Shown piece after piece: positions 24,792-33,732 of a stretch of DNA of 45,281 nucleotides. Position numbers and translations under genes: made by a program. The stretch covers positions 1-45,281 of the forward strand of contig NZ_JAELTP010000042.1 in the NCBI RefSeq assembly GCF_016428915.1. The letters are read 5' to 3'. The stretch's first letter is position 1. Each line of letters opens with the position of its first letter. A model generated the notes under the pieces. The model was not told the DNA's origin. It worked only from the letters and a program-made list of their open reading frames with translations, and ran no database searches. This DNA comes from Pandoraea sp. ASV26. GTDB lineage: Bacteria; Pseudomonadota; Gammaproteobacteria; Burkholderiales; Burkholderiaceae.

Positions 24792-24835
24792 AGCATAATG
24801 AAAAACATTCTTCAACGCAAATGATTCCCATTTGC
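24792..24835 (-). promoter_or_regulatory. Fur-regulated promoter of the ferric-iron binding protein gene
   Basis: On the minus strand TTGCGT (24820-24815) and TATGCT (24797-24792) are separated by 17 bases. The palindrome GCAAATGATTCCCATTTGC at 24817-24835 overlaps the -35 box and matches about 12 of 19 positions of the E. coli Fur consensus. Iron-bound Fur would block RNA polymerase. Confidence 0.8.
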
Positions 24836-25250
24836 ATTTGTTTCAATGTTCACTATTTATTGCGCGAAATGCGCTTGAGCGGCCCGGATGGCACGGATGC
24901 CTGTAGAAGGATTTGCGAGGACAGTCACCGCGAGAAGACGAAGCTTTCAGGCAAGCCCACGCGACGGGTGCCGCCAGACGTCGAGATACCGACAGAGCGC
25001 CCTGTAAGACGCGGGTTGCGGCAGATAAGACGAGGCACGACGTGAAAGGTTCCATGACAGGTGGCCGCACATTGAAGTGCCTCTCGAAAAGTGAACTGAT
25101 TTACGCCTGCGCCGCTCCAATCGCCGTAAAATTGCGCGTCGACGCGCGCCGGTCGCCTCCCATCCCAATGATTAACGGCACCGCGAGCGTCATCCTGCCT
25201 TGCCGGAGTTTCCCTTGTTGTCGTTGATTCGAATTTTGCGCCGCGCTGTC
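24836..25250. other. Spacer between the iron-binding-protein promoter and the patatin-like gene
   Basis: About 410 bases between divergent genes. Apart from the Fur promoter at its left border I see no gene, repeat or clear promoter. The true start of the patatin-like protein may lie in its last 50 bases. Confidence 0.4.
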
Positions 25251-26324
25251 ATGCCGACCGCCGACGCCGCCCCTGCCTTGCCATCCGCCCTTCTGCCCGT
25301 CGTCACTTCAACGCGCAGCCGACTTGCCGCCTCCCCACGCACGGCCCTGAGCGCCCTTGCCATGGCTGCCGTGCTGGCCGGGTGCGCGAGCGCCCCGCCG
25401 GTCGACTCGCAGGGCAATGCGCCTGCCACGCCCACGAACCCCACATCACCGCTTGCGCAGACGCCGACAGTCCCCGCCACGCCGATCGCGCCGCCCAAGG
25501 TCGTACGGCCACTGAAGATCGGTCTCGCGCTCGGTGGAGGCGCAGCCCGTGGCTTTGCCCATGTGGGCGTCATCAAGGCACTGGAGGCGCGCGGCATTCA
25601 TGCGGACATCGTCGTCGGCACCAGCGCCGGCAGTGTGGTCGGCGCGATGTACGCTTCCGGCCTGAACGGCTTCCAGCTCAATCGACTTGCCTCGACCATG
25701 GACGAGGCGTCGATCAGCGACTGGACGATGCCCTTCCGTTCGCGCGGCATGTTGCGCGGCGAGGCGTTGCAATCCTACGTCAACAAGATCCTCAAGGACC
25801 GCCCGATCGAGCAGATGCCGCGTCAGTTGGGCATCGTGGCCACCGACCTTCAGAGCGGCGCGCCGATCCTGTTCCGTCGCGGCAATACCGGCCAGGCCGT
25901 GCGAGCCTCGAGCAGCGTGCCGGGCGTGTTCGAGCCCGTGCACATCGGCACGCGCGACTATGTCGACGGTGGTCTCGTCGCGCCGGTGCCGGCCGAATAT
26001 GCCCGCCAGATGGGCGCTGACTTCGTGATTGCGGTCGACATCTCGGCCAACCCGACGGCGCAGGCGACGCAAGGCCAGTTCGACATCCTCATGCAGACGT
26101 TCACGATCATGGGGCAGTCGATCAAGCAGTACGAGCTGGAGAAGAATGCGGACGTCGTGATTCGCCCGTCGTTGGCGAAGATGGCGGCCTCCGACTTCCA
26201 GGGCCGCAACCGCGCCATTCTGGCCGGCGAGGAAGCCGTCGCGAAGATGTGGCCGGAGATCCAGCGCAAGCTGGCCGAAGCGCAGGCGCAAGCCACGCGT
26301 GGCATGCCTCAGGTCTCACGCTAA
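25251..26324 (+). CDS. Patatin-like phospholipase, probable lipoprotein
   Basis: This is a serine hydrolase with the Ser-Asp dyad of patatins. The oxyanion loop is GLALGGGAARGFAHVGV, the nucleophile lies in GTSAGS, and the catalytic Asp is in VDGG. An upstream hydrophobic stretch ending LAMAAVLAGC is a lipobox, so the protein is probably lipid-anchored. The C-terminus follows the RssA/YlbK pattern. With the ATG at 25251 the n-region before the lipoprotein signal is unusually long (about 40 residues); a TTG at 25200 is also possible, and the start is uncertain. The substrate is unknown. Confidence 0.88.
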   Translation: MPTADAAPALPSALLPVVTSTRSRLAASPRTALSALAMAAVLAGCASAPPVDSQGNAPATPTNPTSPLAQTPTVPATPIAPPKVVRPLKIGLALGGGAARGFAHVGVIKALEARGIHADIVVGTSAGSVVGAMYASGLNGFQLNRLASTMDEASISDWTMPFRSRGMLRGEALQSYVNKILKDRPIEQMPRQLGIVATDLQSGAPILFRRGNTGQAVRASSSVPGVFEPVHIGTRDYVDGGLVAPVPAEYARQMGADFVIAVDISANPTAQATQGQFDILMQTFTIMGQSIKQYELEKNADVVIRPSLAKMAASDFQGRNRAILAGEEAVAKMWPEIQRKLAEAQAQATRGMPQVSR

Positions 26325-26458
26325 GGGGACACCGGCCCCCACCCCGCGCCGGGCCTGCGCCATGCACAGCCCGGTAGCGCCAGCGGATCCGCCTCGGCCC
26401 GACTCGCCCGCGTTGCACGAGCCCCTGCCAGCCTCGTCGGCGCCGGATGCGCCAAAAG

Positions 26459-26482
26459 AAAAGCCGCCCATCGGGCGGCTTT
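26459..26482. terminator. Bidirectional Rho-independent terminator
   Basis: GCCGCCC and GGGCGGC pair around ATC, flanked by AAAA and TTT, between the convergent patatin-like and NlpC/P60 genes. The minus-strand side has the longer T-run. Confidence 0.85.
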
Positions 26483-26525
26483 CTCATACGTGTCGATGCC
26501 CGCGGACTCCACGGACACCGGCGGC

Positions 26526-27221
26526 TTACATCGGGTGGTCGTTCTTGAAGAGTTGCTCGACGCGCGTCAGTTCGGCACTGGTCTTGAGCGTTTCCACGCG
26601 ACGAGCGCCGTTGTAACGGGCCGACCAGTACGATTCACGCAGGTCTTCCACGCGAATCTTGCCGCCCGTGGCCGGGGCGTGCACGAACTTGTCGCCGCCA
26701 ATATAGATACCGACGTGCGAGAAGCTGCGGCGCATGGTGTTGAAGAACACCAGATCGCCCGGCTTCAGATCGGTCTTGGCAATACGCTCGCCCACCTGGC
26801 TCATTTCTTCCGAGCGGCGCGGCAGCATGAAATTGAGCGTGTCCTGGAACACATAGCGAACGAAGCCGCTGCAATCCAGACCGCTGTCCGGCGTGTTGCC
26901 GCCGTACTTATAACGAACGCCAATGTAGTTCAGCGCGCCAAGCACAACGTCCGATGCCTTGTCGGTCACGTTCGAGAGCAGCTTCTGCGCACGTTGCACG
27001 CGCGACTCCTCGACAGCCGCCTGCGGCGCATCGGCGACGCTGGTCATGGCATTCGGGGAAGTGTTGCTGGCCTGAATGGCGGCAGCGGCTGCACGGGCAG
27101 CAGCGCTCGGGCCATTGTTGTAATCGTCTGCCTGTGCCGTCAGCGAGGCGGTGACGAGGCCAGCGGCAGTCAACGCGAGAAGGAGAGTCTTGCGGGTGCG
27201 CGAAGGAGTCGTCGTCTGCAT
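26526..27221 (-). CDS. NlpC/P60 family peptidoglycan hydrolase
   Basis: This is a papain-like endopeptidase that cuts peptidoglycan stem peptides. The 231 residues include a signal peptide (cleavage near LTAQADD), an Ala-rich linker, and the catalytic domain with Cys in GLDCSGFVRYVF and His in SFSHVGIYIGGDKFVHAPATGG. The length fits a single-domain Spr/MepS-type enzyme. There is no lipobox Cys, so it is probably a free periplasmic protein. The start at 27221 is chosen because upstream in-frame residues are not signal-like. Confidence 0.92.
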   Translation of the reverse strand: MQTTTPSRTRKTLLLALTAAGLVTASLTAQADDYNNGPSAAARAAAAAIQASNTSPNAMTSVADAPQAAVEESRVQRAQKLLSNVTDKASDVVLGALNYIGVRYKYGGNTPDSGLDCSGFVRYVFQDTLNFMLPRRSEEMSQVGERIAKTDLKPGDLVFFNTMRRSFSHVGIYIGGDKFVHAPATGGKIRVEDLRESYWSARYNGARRVETLKTSAELTRVEQLFKNDHPM

Positions 27222-27532
27222 TGGTCGCCGGGTTAAGTGAGTCGGATGGCCGATAAGTAGCGCTTCAAGTGCAACAGGATGCTGCCGTGTCGAACACCTT
27301 CGAGTCACGCCCGGCCAAACCCACCGCCGGACTTGTCGTTTTCACTGACCTGTTAACTCGTTGAATATTCAACTTAATTGGTACGCGATAGTAATGTGAA
27401 CGTCACATGATGTCAAAAGGTAATAGAAAAAAACAATCAGCACAATCAGAAAATTTTCATTAACAATCAAGACTTTGCGATTTAGCCGACGTTCCGCGAC
27501 GTTATATGACGTTTCATTGTCGCGTCATGGAC
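27222..27532. promoter_or_regulatory. AT-rich spacer with two palindromes
   Basis: This 311-base space is markedly AT-rich from 27355 to 27490. It holds the perfect 14-base palindrome GTTGAATATTCAAC (27360-27373) and TGTGA-ACG-TCACA (27395-27407). The latter looks like a CRP half-site pair, but the spacing is three rather than six. It contains the upstream region of the NlpC/P60 gene and the 3' side of yejF. No clear terminator is seen. Confidence 0.45.
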
Positions 27533-29128
27533 CTACAACATGGCTGCCGCGACCAGTTCCCGGGTGTAATCGTTTTGCGGATCAAAAAATACCGATTCCG
27601 TATCTCCCTGCTCCACCAGATGCCCATCCTTGAACACGAGAACGCGGTGCGCCATGGCCCGCATGACGGCGAGATCGTGACTGATGAAGAGGTAGCTAAG
27701 GTTGTACTTGATCTGCAATTGCGCGAGCAGATGGAGCACCTGCTGTTGAATCGAGACGTCGAGTGCGCTGGTCGGCTCGTCGAGCACGAGAATCTGCGGA
27801 TCGACGACGAGGGCACGCGCAATCGCAATCCGCTGCCGCTGACCGCCCGAAAACTCATGCGGATAGCGCGACATGGCGCGCGCATCGATCCCGACTTCGC
27901 GCAATACGTCCGCGACGCGAGCGCGCCGCTGGTCTTCCGTCTGCTGCGGACGATGCAGCGCCAGCCCCTCGCCCACGATCTCCTCGACGGTCATTCGCGG
28001 CGACAGCGAGCCGAACGGGTCCTGAAACACGATCTGCATGTGTGAGCGCAGCGTGCGCTGCGCGGTGCCGCGATAGGACGAGAGCGGCGCTCCCTGAAAC
28101 TCGATCTGCCCGGCGCTCGTACGCTGAAGGCCGAGCAATGCCATTGCGAGCGTCGACTTGCCGGAGCCCGACTCGCCGACCACCCCCAGCGTCTCGCCCT
28201 GACGCAACGCCAGATCGACCGGATACACCGCCCGGAACTTCCCGCGCCGGAACCAACCGCGCATCCCGGGTTGTGCCGTCGGGTAGTCCACCGTGACTCC
28301 CCGCGCCTCAAGCAACACAGGCGCAATCGGCAACACGGGATGAATCTCGCGTTGCGGACGGCTATCGATGAGCTTCCTTGTGTACGGATGCTGAGGATTC
28401 GCGAAGAGCGTCTCGGTGTCGGCGCACTCCACGAGCACGCCCTTCTCCATCACCGCGACGCGTTGCGCGAAGCGCCGTACCAGATTCAGATCGTGCGTGA
28501 TGAGCAGCACCGCCATGCCGCGCTTCTCGGCGGCGTCGCGCTGCAATTCGAGCAGCAGTTCGATGATCTGGGCACGAATGGTGACGTCGAGCGCCGTCGT
28601 CGGCTCGTCCGCCAGCAGCAGCTTGGGGCGGCATGCCAGCGCCATCGCGATCATCGCGCGCTGACGCTGTCCGCCCGACATCTCGTGCGGGAAGTGCGAC
28701 ACGCGGCGCTCCGGCTCGGGAATGCCGGTGCGACGCAGCAGTTCCACCGCGCGCGTCTTGGCTTCCCGCGACGAGAGCCCTTCGTGAAGCTCGAGCGCCT
28801 CGGCAATCTGCTCACCAATCGGGTAGAGCGGATTGAGCGCAGTCATCGGCTCCTGAAAGATCATCGCGACGTCGTTGCCGCGCACCCCGCGCATGGCACG
28901 CTCGCTCAGCGACGCCAGATCCACGCCATCGAGCATGATGCGCCCTTGTATCTGCGCGTCCTGCAACAGGCGCAGAATCGCCAGCGCCGTCACGCTCTTG
29001 CCCGAGCCCGACTCGCCGACCAGCGCGACCCGCTCGCCGCGCTCGATGGCGAGGCTCACATCCTTCACGGCGTCGGTGTCGCCGAAGCGCACCGACAGGT
29101 TTTCGATACTGAGAAGCGGCGTGCTCAC
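27533..29128 (-). CDS. yejF: Peptide ABC transporter ATP-binding protein YejF (two ABC domains)
   Basis: This is a fused ATPase of the YejABEF importer, which in E. coli takes up microcin C and other peptides. The 531 residues hold two complete cassettes: GESGSGKS Walker A in each, signature sequences as [15 protein letters not shown] and [15 protein letters not shown], and Walker [12 protein letters not shown] and [11 protein letters not shown]. The start is the GTG at 29128, whose GTGA overlaps the yejE stop, and the protein begins [13 protein letters not shown]. Longer in-frame extensions are artefacts inside yejE. Confidence 0.95.
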   Translation of the reverse strand: MSTPLLSIENLSVRFGDTDAVKDVSLAIERGERVALVGESGSGKSVTALAILRLLQDAQIQGRIMLDGVDLASLSERAMRGVRGNDVAMIFQEPMTALNPLYPIGEQIAEALELHEGLSSREAKTRAVELLRRTGIPEPERRVSHFPHEMSGGQRQRAMIAMALACRPKLLLADEPTTALDVTIRAQIIELLLELQRDAAEKRGMAVLLITHDLNLVRRFAQRVAVMEKGVLVECADTETLFANPQHPYTRKLIDSRPQREIHPVLPIAPVLLEARGVTVDYPTAQPGMRGWFRRGKFRAVYPVDLALRQGETLGVVGESGSGKSTLAMALLGLQRTSAGQIEFQGAPLSSYRGTAQRTLRSHMQIVFQDPFGSLSPRMTVEEIVGEGLALHRPQQTEDQRRARVADVLREVGIDARAMSRYPHEFSGGQRQRIAIARALVVDPQILVLDEPTSALDVSIQQQVLHLLAQLQIKYNLSYLFISHDLAVMRAMAHRVLVFKDGHLVEQGDTESVFFDPQNDYTRELVAAAML

Positions 29129-30231
29129 ATCGCCCCCCCGGCCGCAGCCTGCTTGTCGGCAACACGCGTGTCGAGCGCGTTGCGCAAGGCGTCTCCCATG
29201 AACGTGAGCAACAAAAGCGTGAGCACGAGCACGACGAACGTGGCGAGCGAAATCCACCACGCGTCGAGATTCGCCTTGCCTTGATTGAGCAGTTCGCCAA
29301 GGCTTGGCGTGGGCGGTGGCACGCCGAGCCCGAGGAAGTCGAGACTCGTGAGCGCCAGAATCGCCCCGCTCATGCGGAACGGCAAGAACGTGATGACGGG
29401 CGTCATGCTGTTGGGCAACACGTGACGCCGGATGATCTGCCAGTTCGAGAGCCCCATCGCCCGCGCCGCGCGAACGTAATCGAGTTGACGATTGCGCAAG
29501 AACTCGGCCCGTACGTAATCGGACAAGCCGATCCAGCCGAACAGCGAGAGCAGCACGAAGAGCAACCACAGATGCGGCTCGAAGATCGACGCAAAAATGA
29601 TGAGCAGATAGAGCTCAGGCAGCGATCCCCATATTTCGATCAGGCGTTGCAGCGTGAGGTCGATGCGTCCGCCGTAGAAGCCCTGCACGGCACCGGCCAG
29701 CACGCCCAGCAACGTACCCGAGACGGTCAGCGCCAGCGCAAAGATCACCGATAGCCGGAACCCGTAGAGCAGCCGGGAGAAGACGTCGCGCCCGCGGTCG
29801 TCCGTGCCGAGCCAGTTTTCCGACGACGGCGGCGCAGGATTGGGTACCTTCGCAAAATAATTGATGGTGTCGTAGCTGTAGCGCACCGGCGGGTAGATCG
29901 CGAAGTTCTCGCCCGTGCGGATGCGCGCTTCGATGAATGGATCGAGGTAATCGGTCGGCGTCGGGAAGTCGCCCCCGAAGGTCGACTCGGGATAGGTCTT
30001 CACGAGCGGGAAATACCAGTGTCCCTCGTAGCGCACGACCCACGGCTTGTCGTTGGCGATCACCTCGGCAAAGAGGCTGATGCCAAACAGCACGACGAAC
30101 GCAATGAGACTCCAATAGCCCGTTCGATGACTGCGAAAGCGCCGCCATACCCGCCAGCGCGGAGGCCGCGAGGGGGCGGGCGACGAGGCGAACGACGACG
30201 GGCGTGGCGATGGCGTGGCGGATCGGGTCAC
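29125..30231 (-). CDS. yejE: Peptide ABC transporter permease YejE
   Basis: This is the second membrane subunit of the peptide importer. The 368 residues have a basic, Pro/Ser/Arg-rich cytoplasmic N-terminus (1-38), a first transmembrane helix (YWSLIAFVVLFGISLFAEVIA), a large periplasmic segment with ENWLGTDDRGRDVFSRLLYG, and the dipeptide-permease core with ARAMGLSNWQIIRRHVLPN as the ATPase-docking loop. The gap to yejB is one base, and the stop overlaps yejF, showing tight coupling. Confidence 0.95.
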   Translation of the reverse strand: MTRSATPSPRPSSFASSPAPSRPPRWRVWRRFRSHRTGYWSLIAFVVLFGISLFAEVIANDKPWVVRYEGHWYFPLVKTYPESTFGGDFPTPTDYLDPFIEARIRTGENFAIYPPVRYSYDTINYFAKVPNPAPPSSENWLGTDDRGRDVFSRLLYGFRLSVIFALALTVSGTLLGVLAGAVQGFYGGRIDLTLQRLIEIWGSLPELYLLIIFASIFEPHLWLLFVLLSLFGWIGLSDYVRAEFLRNRQLDYVRAARAMGLSNWQIIRRHVLPNSMTPVITFLPFRMSGAILALTSLDFLGLGVPPPTPSLGELLNQGKANLDAWWISLATFVVLVLTLLLLTFMGDALRNALDTRVADKQAAAGGAM

Positions 30232-30232
30232 G

Positions 30233-31291
30233 TCAGTGCTCCACTCGATCGAATTGAATGCGCGGGTCGACCAGCACGTAGCACAGGTCGGAGATGAGCT
30301 TGGTCACCAAGCCGATGAGCGTGAAGAGATACAGCGAGCCGAGCACGACCGGATAGTCGCGGCGCTGCACCGATTCGTACGACAGGCGGCCAAGCCCGTC
30401 GAGCGAGAACAGCGTCTCGATGAGCAGGCTGCCCGCGAAGAACGCGCCGATGAAGGCGGCCGGAAAGCCGGTGATGAGCGGAATCAGCGCGTTACGGAAC
30501 ACATGCTTGAACAGCACCTTTCGCTCCGAGAGGCCCTTGGCGCGCGCGGTCAGCACGTACTGGCGGCGAATTTCGTCGAGAAAGGCGTTCTTCGTGAGCA
30601 TGGTGATGACCGCGAAACTGCCGACGACCGACGCCGTCACCGGCAGCGTGATGTGCCACAGATAATCGGTGATCTTCGCCGGCCACGACAGCTCGCTCCA
30701 GTTATCGGAGACGAGTTCGCGCAACGGGAACAACTGCCAGAACGAGCCGCCGCCGAAGAGCACCAGCAGCAGCACCCCGAGCACGAAGCCCGGGATCGCA
30801 TAGCCGATGAGCACGACCAGACTCGTGAGCGTGTCGAATCGGGAACCGTTGCGCACCGCTTTGGCGATACCCAACGGCACCGATATCAGGTAGGTGAGGA
30901 AAAACGTCCACAAGCCGAGAGAAATCGACACCGGCAACTTCGAGACGATGAGCGACCACACGCTTTGGTGACGGAAGTAGCTATCGCCGAGGTCAAATTT
31001 CGCAAAGCGCTTGAGCATGAGCCAGTAACGCTCCACTGGGGTCTTGTCGAAGCCGTAGAGCGCCTTGATCTGCGCGAGTTGCTGCGGGTCGATGCCGCGC
31101 CGCCCGCGATAGTCGCTCCCGCCTCCGCCGCCGCTCGCCTCTGCGCCCCCGCCCGCACGCCCCTTGAGTTCGAGCATCACCTGCTCGACCGGGCCGCCCG
31201 GCACGAATTGAATGACGACGAAGGTCAGCGTGATCACGCCGAGCAGCGTCGGAATCATGATCAGCAATCGTTTGAGGATGTAGGACCACAT
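30233..31291 (-). CDS. yejB: Peptide ABC transporter permease YejB
   Basis: This is the first membrane subunit of the peptide importer. The 352 residues begin MWSYILKRLLIMIPTLLGVITLTFVVIQFVPGGP, the usual DppB-type N-terminus, followed by a Gly/Ala-rich insert (RAGGGAEASGGGGGSDYRG), then DPQQLAQIKALYGFDKTP and six or so membrane helices. TARAKGLSERKVLFKHVFRNA is the coupling loop. It lies 44 bases after yejA. Confidence 0.95.
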   Translation of the reverse strand: MWSYILKRLLIMIPTLLGVITLTFVVIQFVPGGPVEQVMLELKGRAGGGAEASGGGGGSDYRGRRGIDPQQLAQIKALYGFDKTPVERYWLMLKRFAKFDLGDSYFRHQSVWSLIVSKLPVSISLGLWTFFLTYLISVPLGIAKAVRNGSRFDTLTSLVVLIGYAIPGFVLGVLLLVLFGGGSFWQLFPLRELVSDNWSELSWPAKITDYLWHITLPVTASVVGSFAVITMLTKNAFLDEIRRQYVLTARAKGLSERKVLFKHVFRNALIPLITGFPAAFIGAFFAGSLLIETLFSLDGLGRLSYESVQRRDYPVVLGSLYLFTLIGLVTKLISDLCYVLVDPRIQFDRVEH

Positions 31292-31335
31292 GGTTGGGGG
31301 ACAGCTCCTGTCGGTGCCTGACGCTCATAAAGAAT

Positions 31336-33468
31336 CTAACGGGACGCAGCAGACGCAGCGGATGCCGGCGGCGCAGTCTTGCCAGACGCACCAGACACCG
31401 CTGACGACGTTGCGGCCTTGCCCTGCCCCAGCCTTGCATCCCACCACATCGCCACGAGCCAGCCTTCCGCGGTGTAGTACTGCGGCAATTTGTCGGGGAA
31501 GCGCAGGTATTGCTTGTACGCCATGCGATGCGTCGACGAGAACCATTGCGGCACGATGTAGTAACCGTGAGTCAGCACCCGATCGAGCGCGCGCCCGGCG
31601 GCCACGAGGTCCTCGTAGGTATGCGCGCGCACGAGAGCGGCCATGAGCGCGTCGACGGCCGGGTCCTTCAGGCCGATGACATTGTCCGAGCCCTCCACGT
31701 CGGCCGACTGACTGCCGAAGCGATCGATCAATTCCGTGCCGGGGATTTGGGCGTCGGGATAGCGCAGCGAAATCATGTCGAAATCGAACGCCTCGATACG
31801 CTTCTGATACAACGCAAAGTCGCTCGTGCGGAAGTTCAGCGTGATGCCGAGCTTCGCGAGATTGCGCGCATAGGTCGATGCGACCGGCCCCATGGAACCG
31901 CCATCGTCGAGAAACTCGAATACGAACGGCTCGCCCTTCGCGTTACGCAATGCGCCATCGCGATAAGTCCAGCCCGCCTGCGCCAACAGTTCGCGCGCCT
32001 GACGCAGGTTCTCGCGCAGGCTCGCAGGCGGCGTCGTGGTGGGTTGCACGACCATCGGTCCGAACACCGCCGGATCGAGTTGCTTGCGCAGCGGTTCGAG
32101 CAGCTTCAATTCCGCCTCGCCCGGCATGCCGCTCGCCGCGAGGTCGCTGTTGGTGAAGTAGCTGTAGATGCGCTGATACTGGTTGTAGAACAGTTGCCGG
32201 TTGAGCCACTGATAATCGAGCGCGAGATCCATGGCGCGTCGCACGCGCACGTCGCGGAAGAGGTCGCGTCGCAGGTTCAGGATGAAGCCCTGCATGCCTG
32301 CGGCGTTGTGATGCGCGAACTCGCGCTTGATAAGTTCACCGTCGCGAAAGCGCTTGCCCACGTAGCTGCGCACCCAGCTCCGGGCGCGGTACTCGGTGAT
32401 CGCGTCGAACTCGCCCGCCTTGAAGCCCTCAAGCCGCACGATGTCGTCGGAGTAAAGCTTGTAGACGATGCGATCGAAGTTATACGTGCCGCGTCGCACC
32501 GGCAGGTCGTTGCCCCAGTACTTCGGATCGCGCCGGAAAGTGATGCGCCGACCGCCGTCGTACGACTCGATCAGATAAGGGCCACTGGCCACCGGCGTCT
32601 CGAATGTCAGCGCGTCGAACGCCTTGCGCTTGCCGTCGGCCCCGACACTCCACTTGGGCGAGAAGACCGGCACCGATGCCACGAGCAGCGGCAGGTCGGG
32701 ACTCACGCGGCGAAAGTCGAAGCGTACGCGACGGTTGTCGAGCACCGTCACACGCTTCACGTCGGCGAGCATCACCTTGAAGCCCGGTGCGGCCTGCGGA
32801 CTCATCAGGGTATCGAACGAATATTTGACGTCCTGCGCCGTCACCGGATCGCCGTTATTGAAATGCGCGGCCGGATTGATATGGAACGTGACCGAGGCAC
32901 CGTCGGGCGCCACGTCGATGTCGTCGGCGAGCAGGCCGTAGACGGTTGCCGGTTCGTCGGCACTGCCGATGCCGAGCGTCTCGAACATGAGACCGGCGAC
33001 GCCCGGTGGCGACGTGCCGCGCAGCGTGAACGGATTGAACTTGTCGAAGCTGGTGCGACGGTCGGGGTTCGCCAATGTCAGCGTGCCGCCGCGCGGCGCA
33101 TCGGGATTGACGTAGTCGAAGTGCGTGAACCCCTGCGGATATTTCGGCTCGCCGTATTGCGCAATGGCGTACTTGGCGTGGGCCGTCGGCGCGAGCAAGA
33201 GGCCCGCCGCGACGACGGGCGCAATCGTCAGAAGGCGAATCAGGGGGCGAATCAAGGTGCCAATCAAGGCGTGAAACAGGGACCGGGCGGCCCCGGGGAT
33301 TTCACCGAAGCAGGCGGCGCGGGCGACCGAGGCAAAGAAAGAGACAAGGAAAGCAGCGGCAGCGGAACGAGCGCGAGACGTCAGAAACGCCATAGAAGCC
33401 AGTGAAGACACGAAGCCTCGGAGCGAGCCCTGCGTGACGTATGGATACCGTGTTGTGCGCGCGTTCAT
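31336..33468 (-). CDS. yejA: Peptide ABC transporter substrate-binding protein YejA
   Basis: This is the periplasmic receptor of the importer, of the SBP family 5 type, with HFDYVNPDAPRGGTLTLANPDRRTSFDKFNPF and later QGFILNLRRDLFRDVRVRRAMDLALDYQWLN. The ATG at 33468 has AGGAG upstream and gives 710 residues, about 100 more than usual. The extra N-terminus holds two hydrophobic stretches: MAFLTSRARSAAAAFLVSF and, just before the mature protein, a signal ending APTAHA. The second overlaps a 12-base tandem repeat near 33234-33280. The real start may be internal, giving only the second signal. Confidence 0.9.
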   Translation of the reverse strand: MNARTTRYPYVTQGSLRGFVSSLASMAFLTSRARSAAAAFLVSFFASVARAACFGEIPGAARSLFHALIGTLIRPLIRLLTIAPVVAAGLLLAPTAHAKYAIAQYGEPKYPQGFTHFDYVNPDAPRGGTLTLANPDRRTSFDKFNPFTLRGTSPPGVAGLMFETLGIGSADEPATVYGLLADDIDVAPDGASVTFHINPAAHFNNGDPVTAQDVKYSFDTLMSPQAAPGFKVMLADVKRVTVLDNRRVRFDFRRVSPDLPLLVASVPVFSPKWSVGADGKRKAFDALTFETPVASGPYLIESYDGGRRITFRRDPKYWGNDLPVRRGTYNFDRIVYKLYSDDIVRLEGFKAGEFDAITEYRARSWVRSYVGKRFRDGELIKREFAHHNAAGMQGFILNLRRDLFRDVRVRRAMDLALDYQWLNRQLFYNQYQRIYSYFTNSDLAASGMPGEAELKLLEPLRKQLDPAVFGPMVVQPTTTPPASLRENLRQARELLAQAGWTYRDGALRNAKGEPFVFEFLDDGGSMGPVASTYARNLAKLGITLNFRTSDFALYQKRIEAFDFDMISLRYPDAQIPGTELIDRFGSQSADVEGSDNVIGLKDPAVDALMAALVRAHTYEDLVAAGRALDRVLTHGYYIVPQWFSSTHRMAYKQYLRFPDKLPQYYTAEGWLVAMWWDARLGQGKAATSSAVSGASGKTAPPASAASAASR

Positions 33469-33732
33469 GCGTCTCCTGTGTTGGTCGGCCAGTCCTACCG
33501 TGCCAGGGCCCGGACGCATCCGGCCCCTCCCCTTCGGCCCGCCGCGAGGTCTCAGGACCTCTCGTAGCGTCTCGTAACGTCTCGTAACCACGTCCTCGCG
33601 CACATTTCCCGCATGAGGCTTGGCGGCACGGCCGGACCGCGCGACAATTGTACCCAAAAGCCCGGCGGTCACCGCACTGAAAGACACATGGTTGCCGGCC
33701 CGGTTCCCCCATTTCCGCCCTGGAGGCCGACG

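Noticed and set aside
31510-33405. A 631-codon open frame opposite yejA
   Set aside because: Antisense shadow of YejA; composition is rich in Arg, His and Glu with no family motif.
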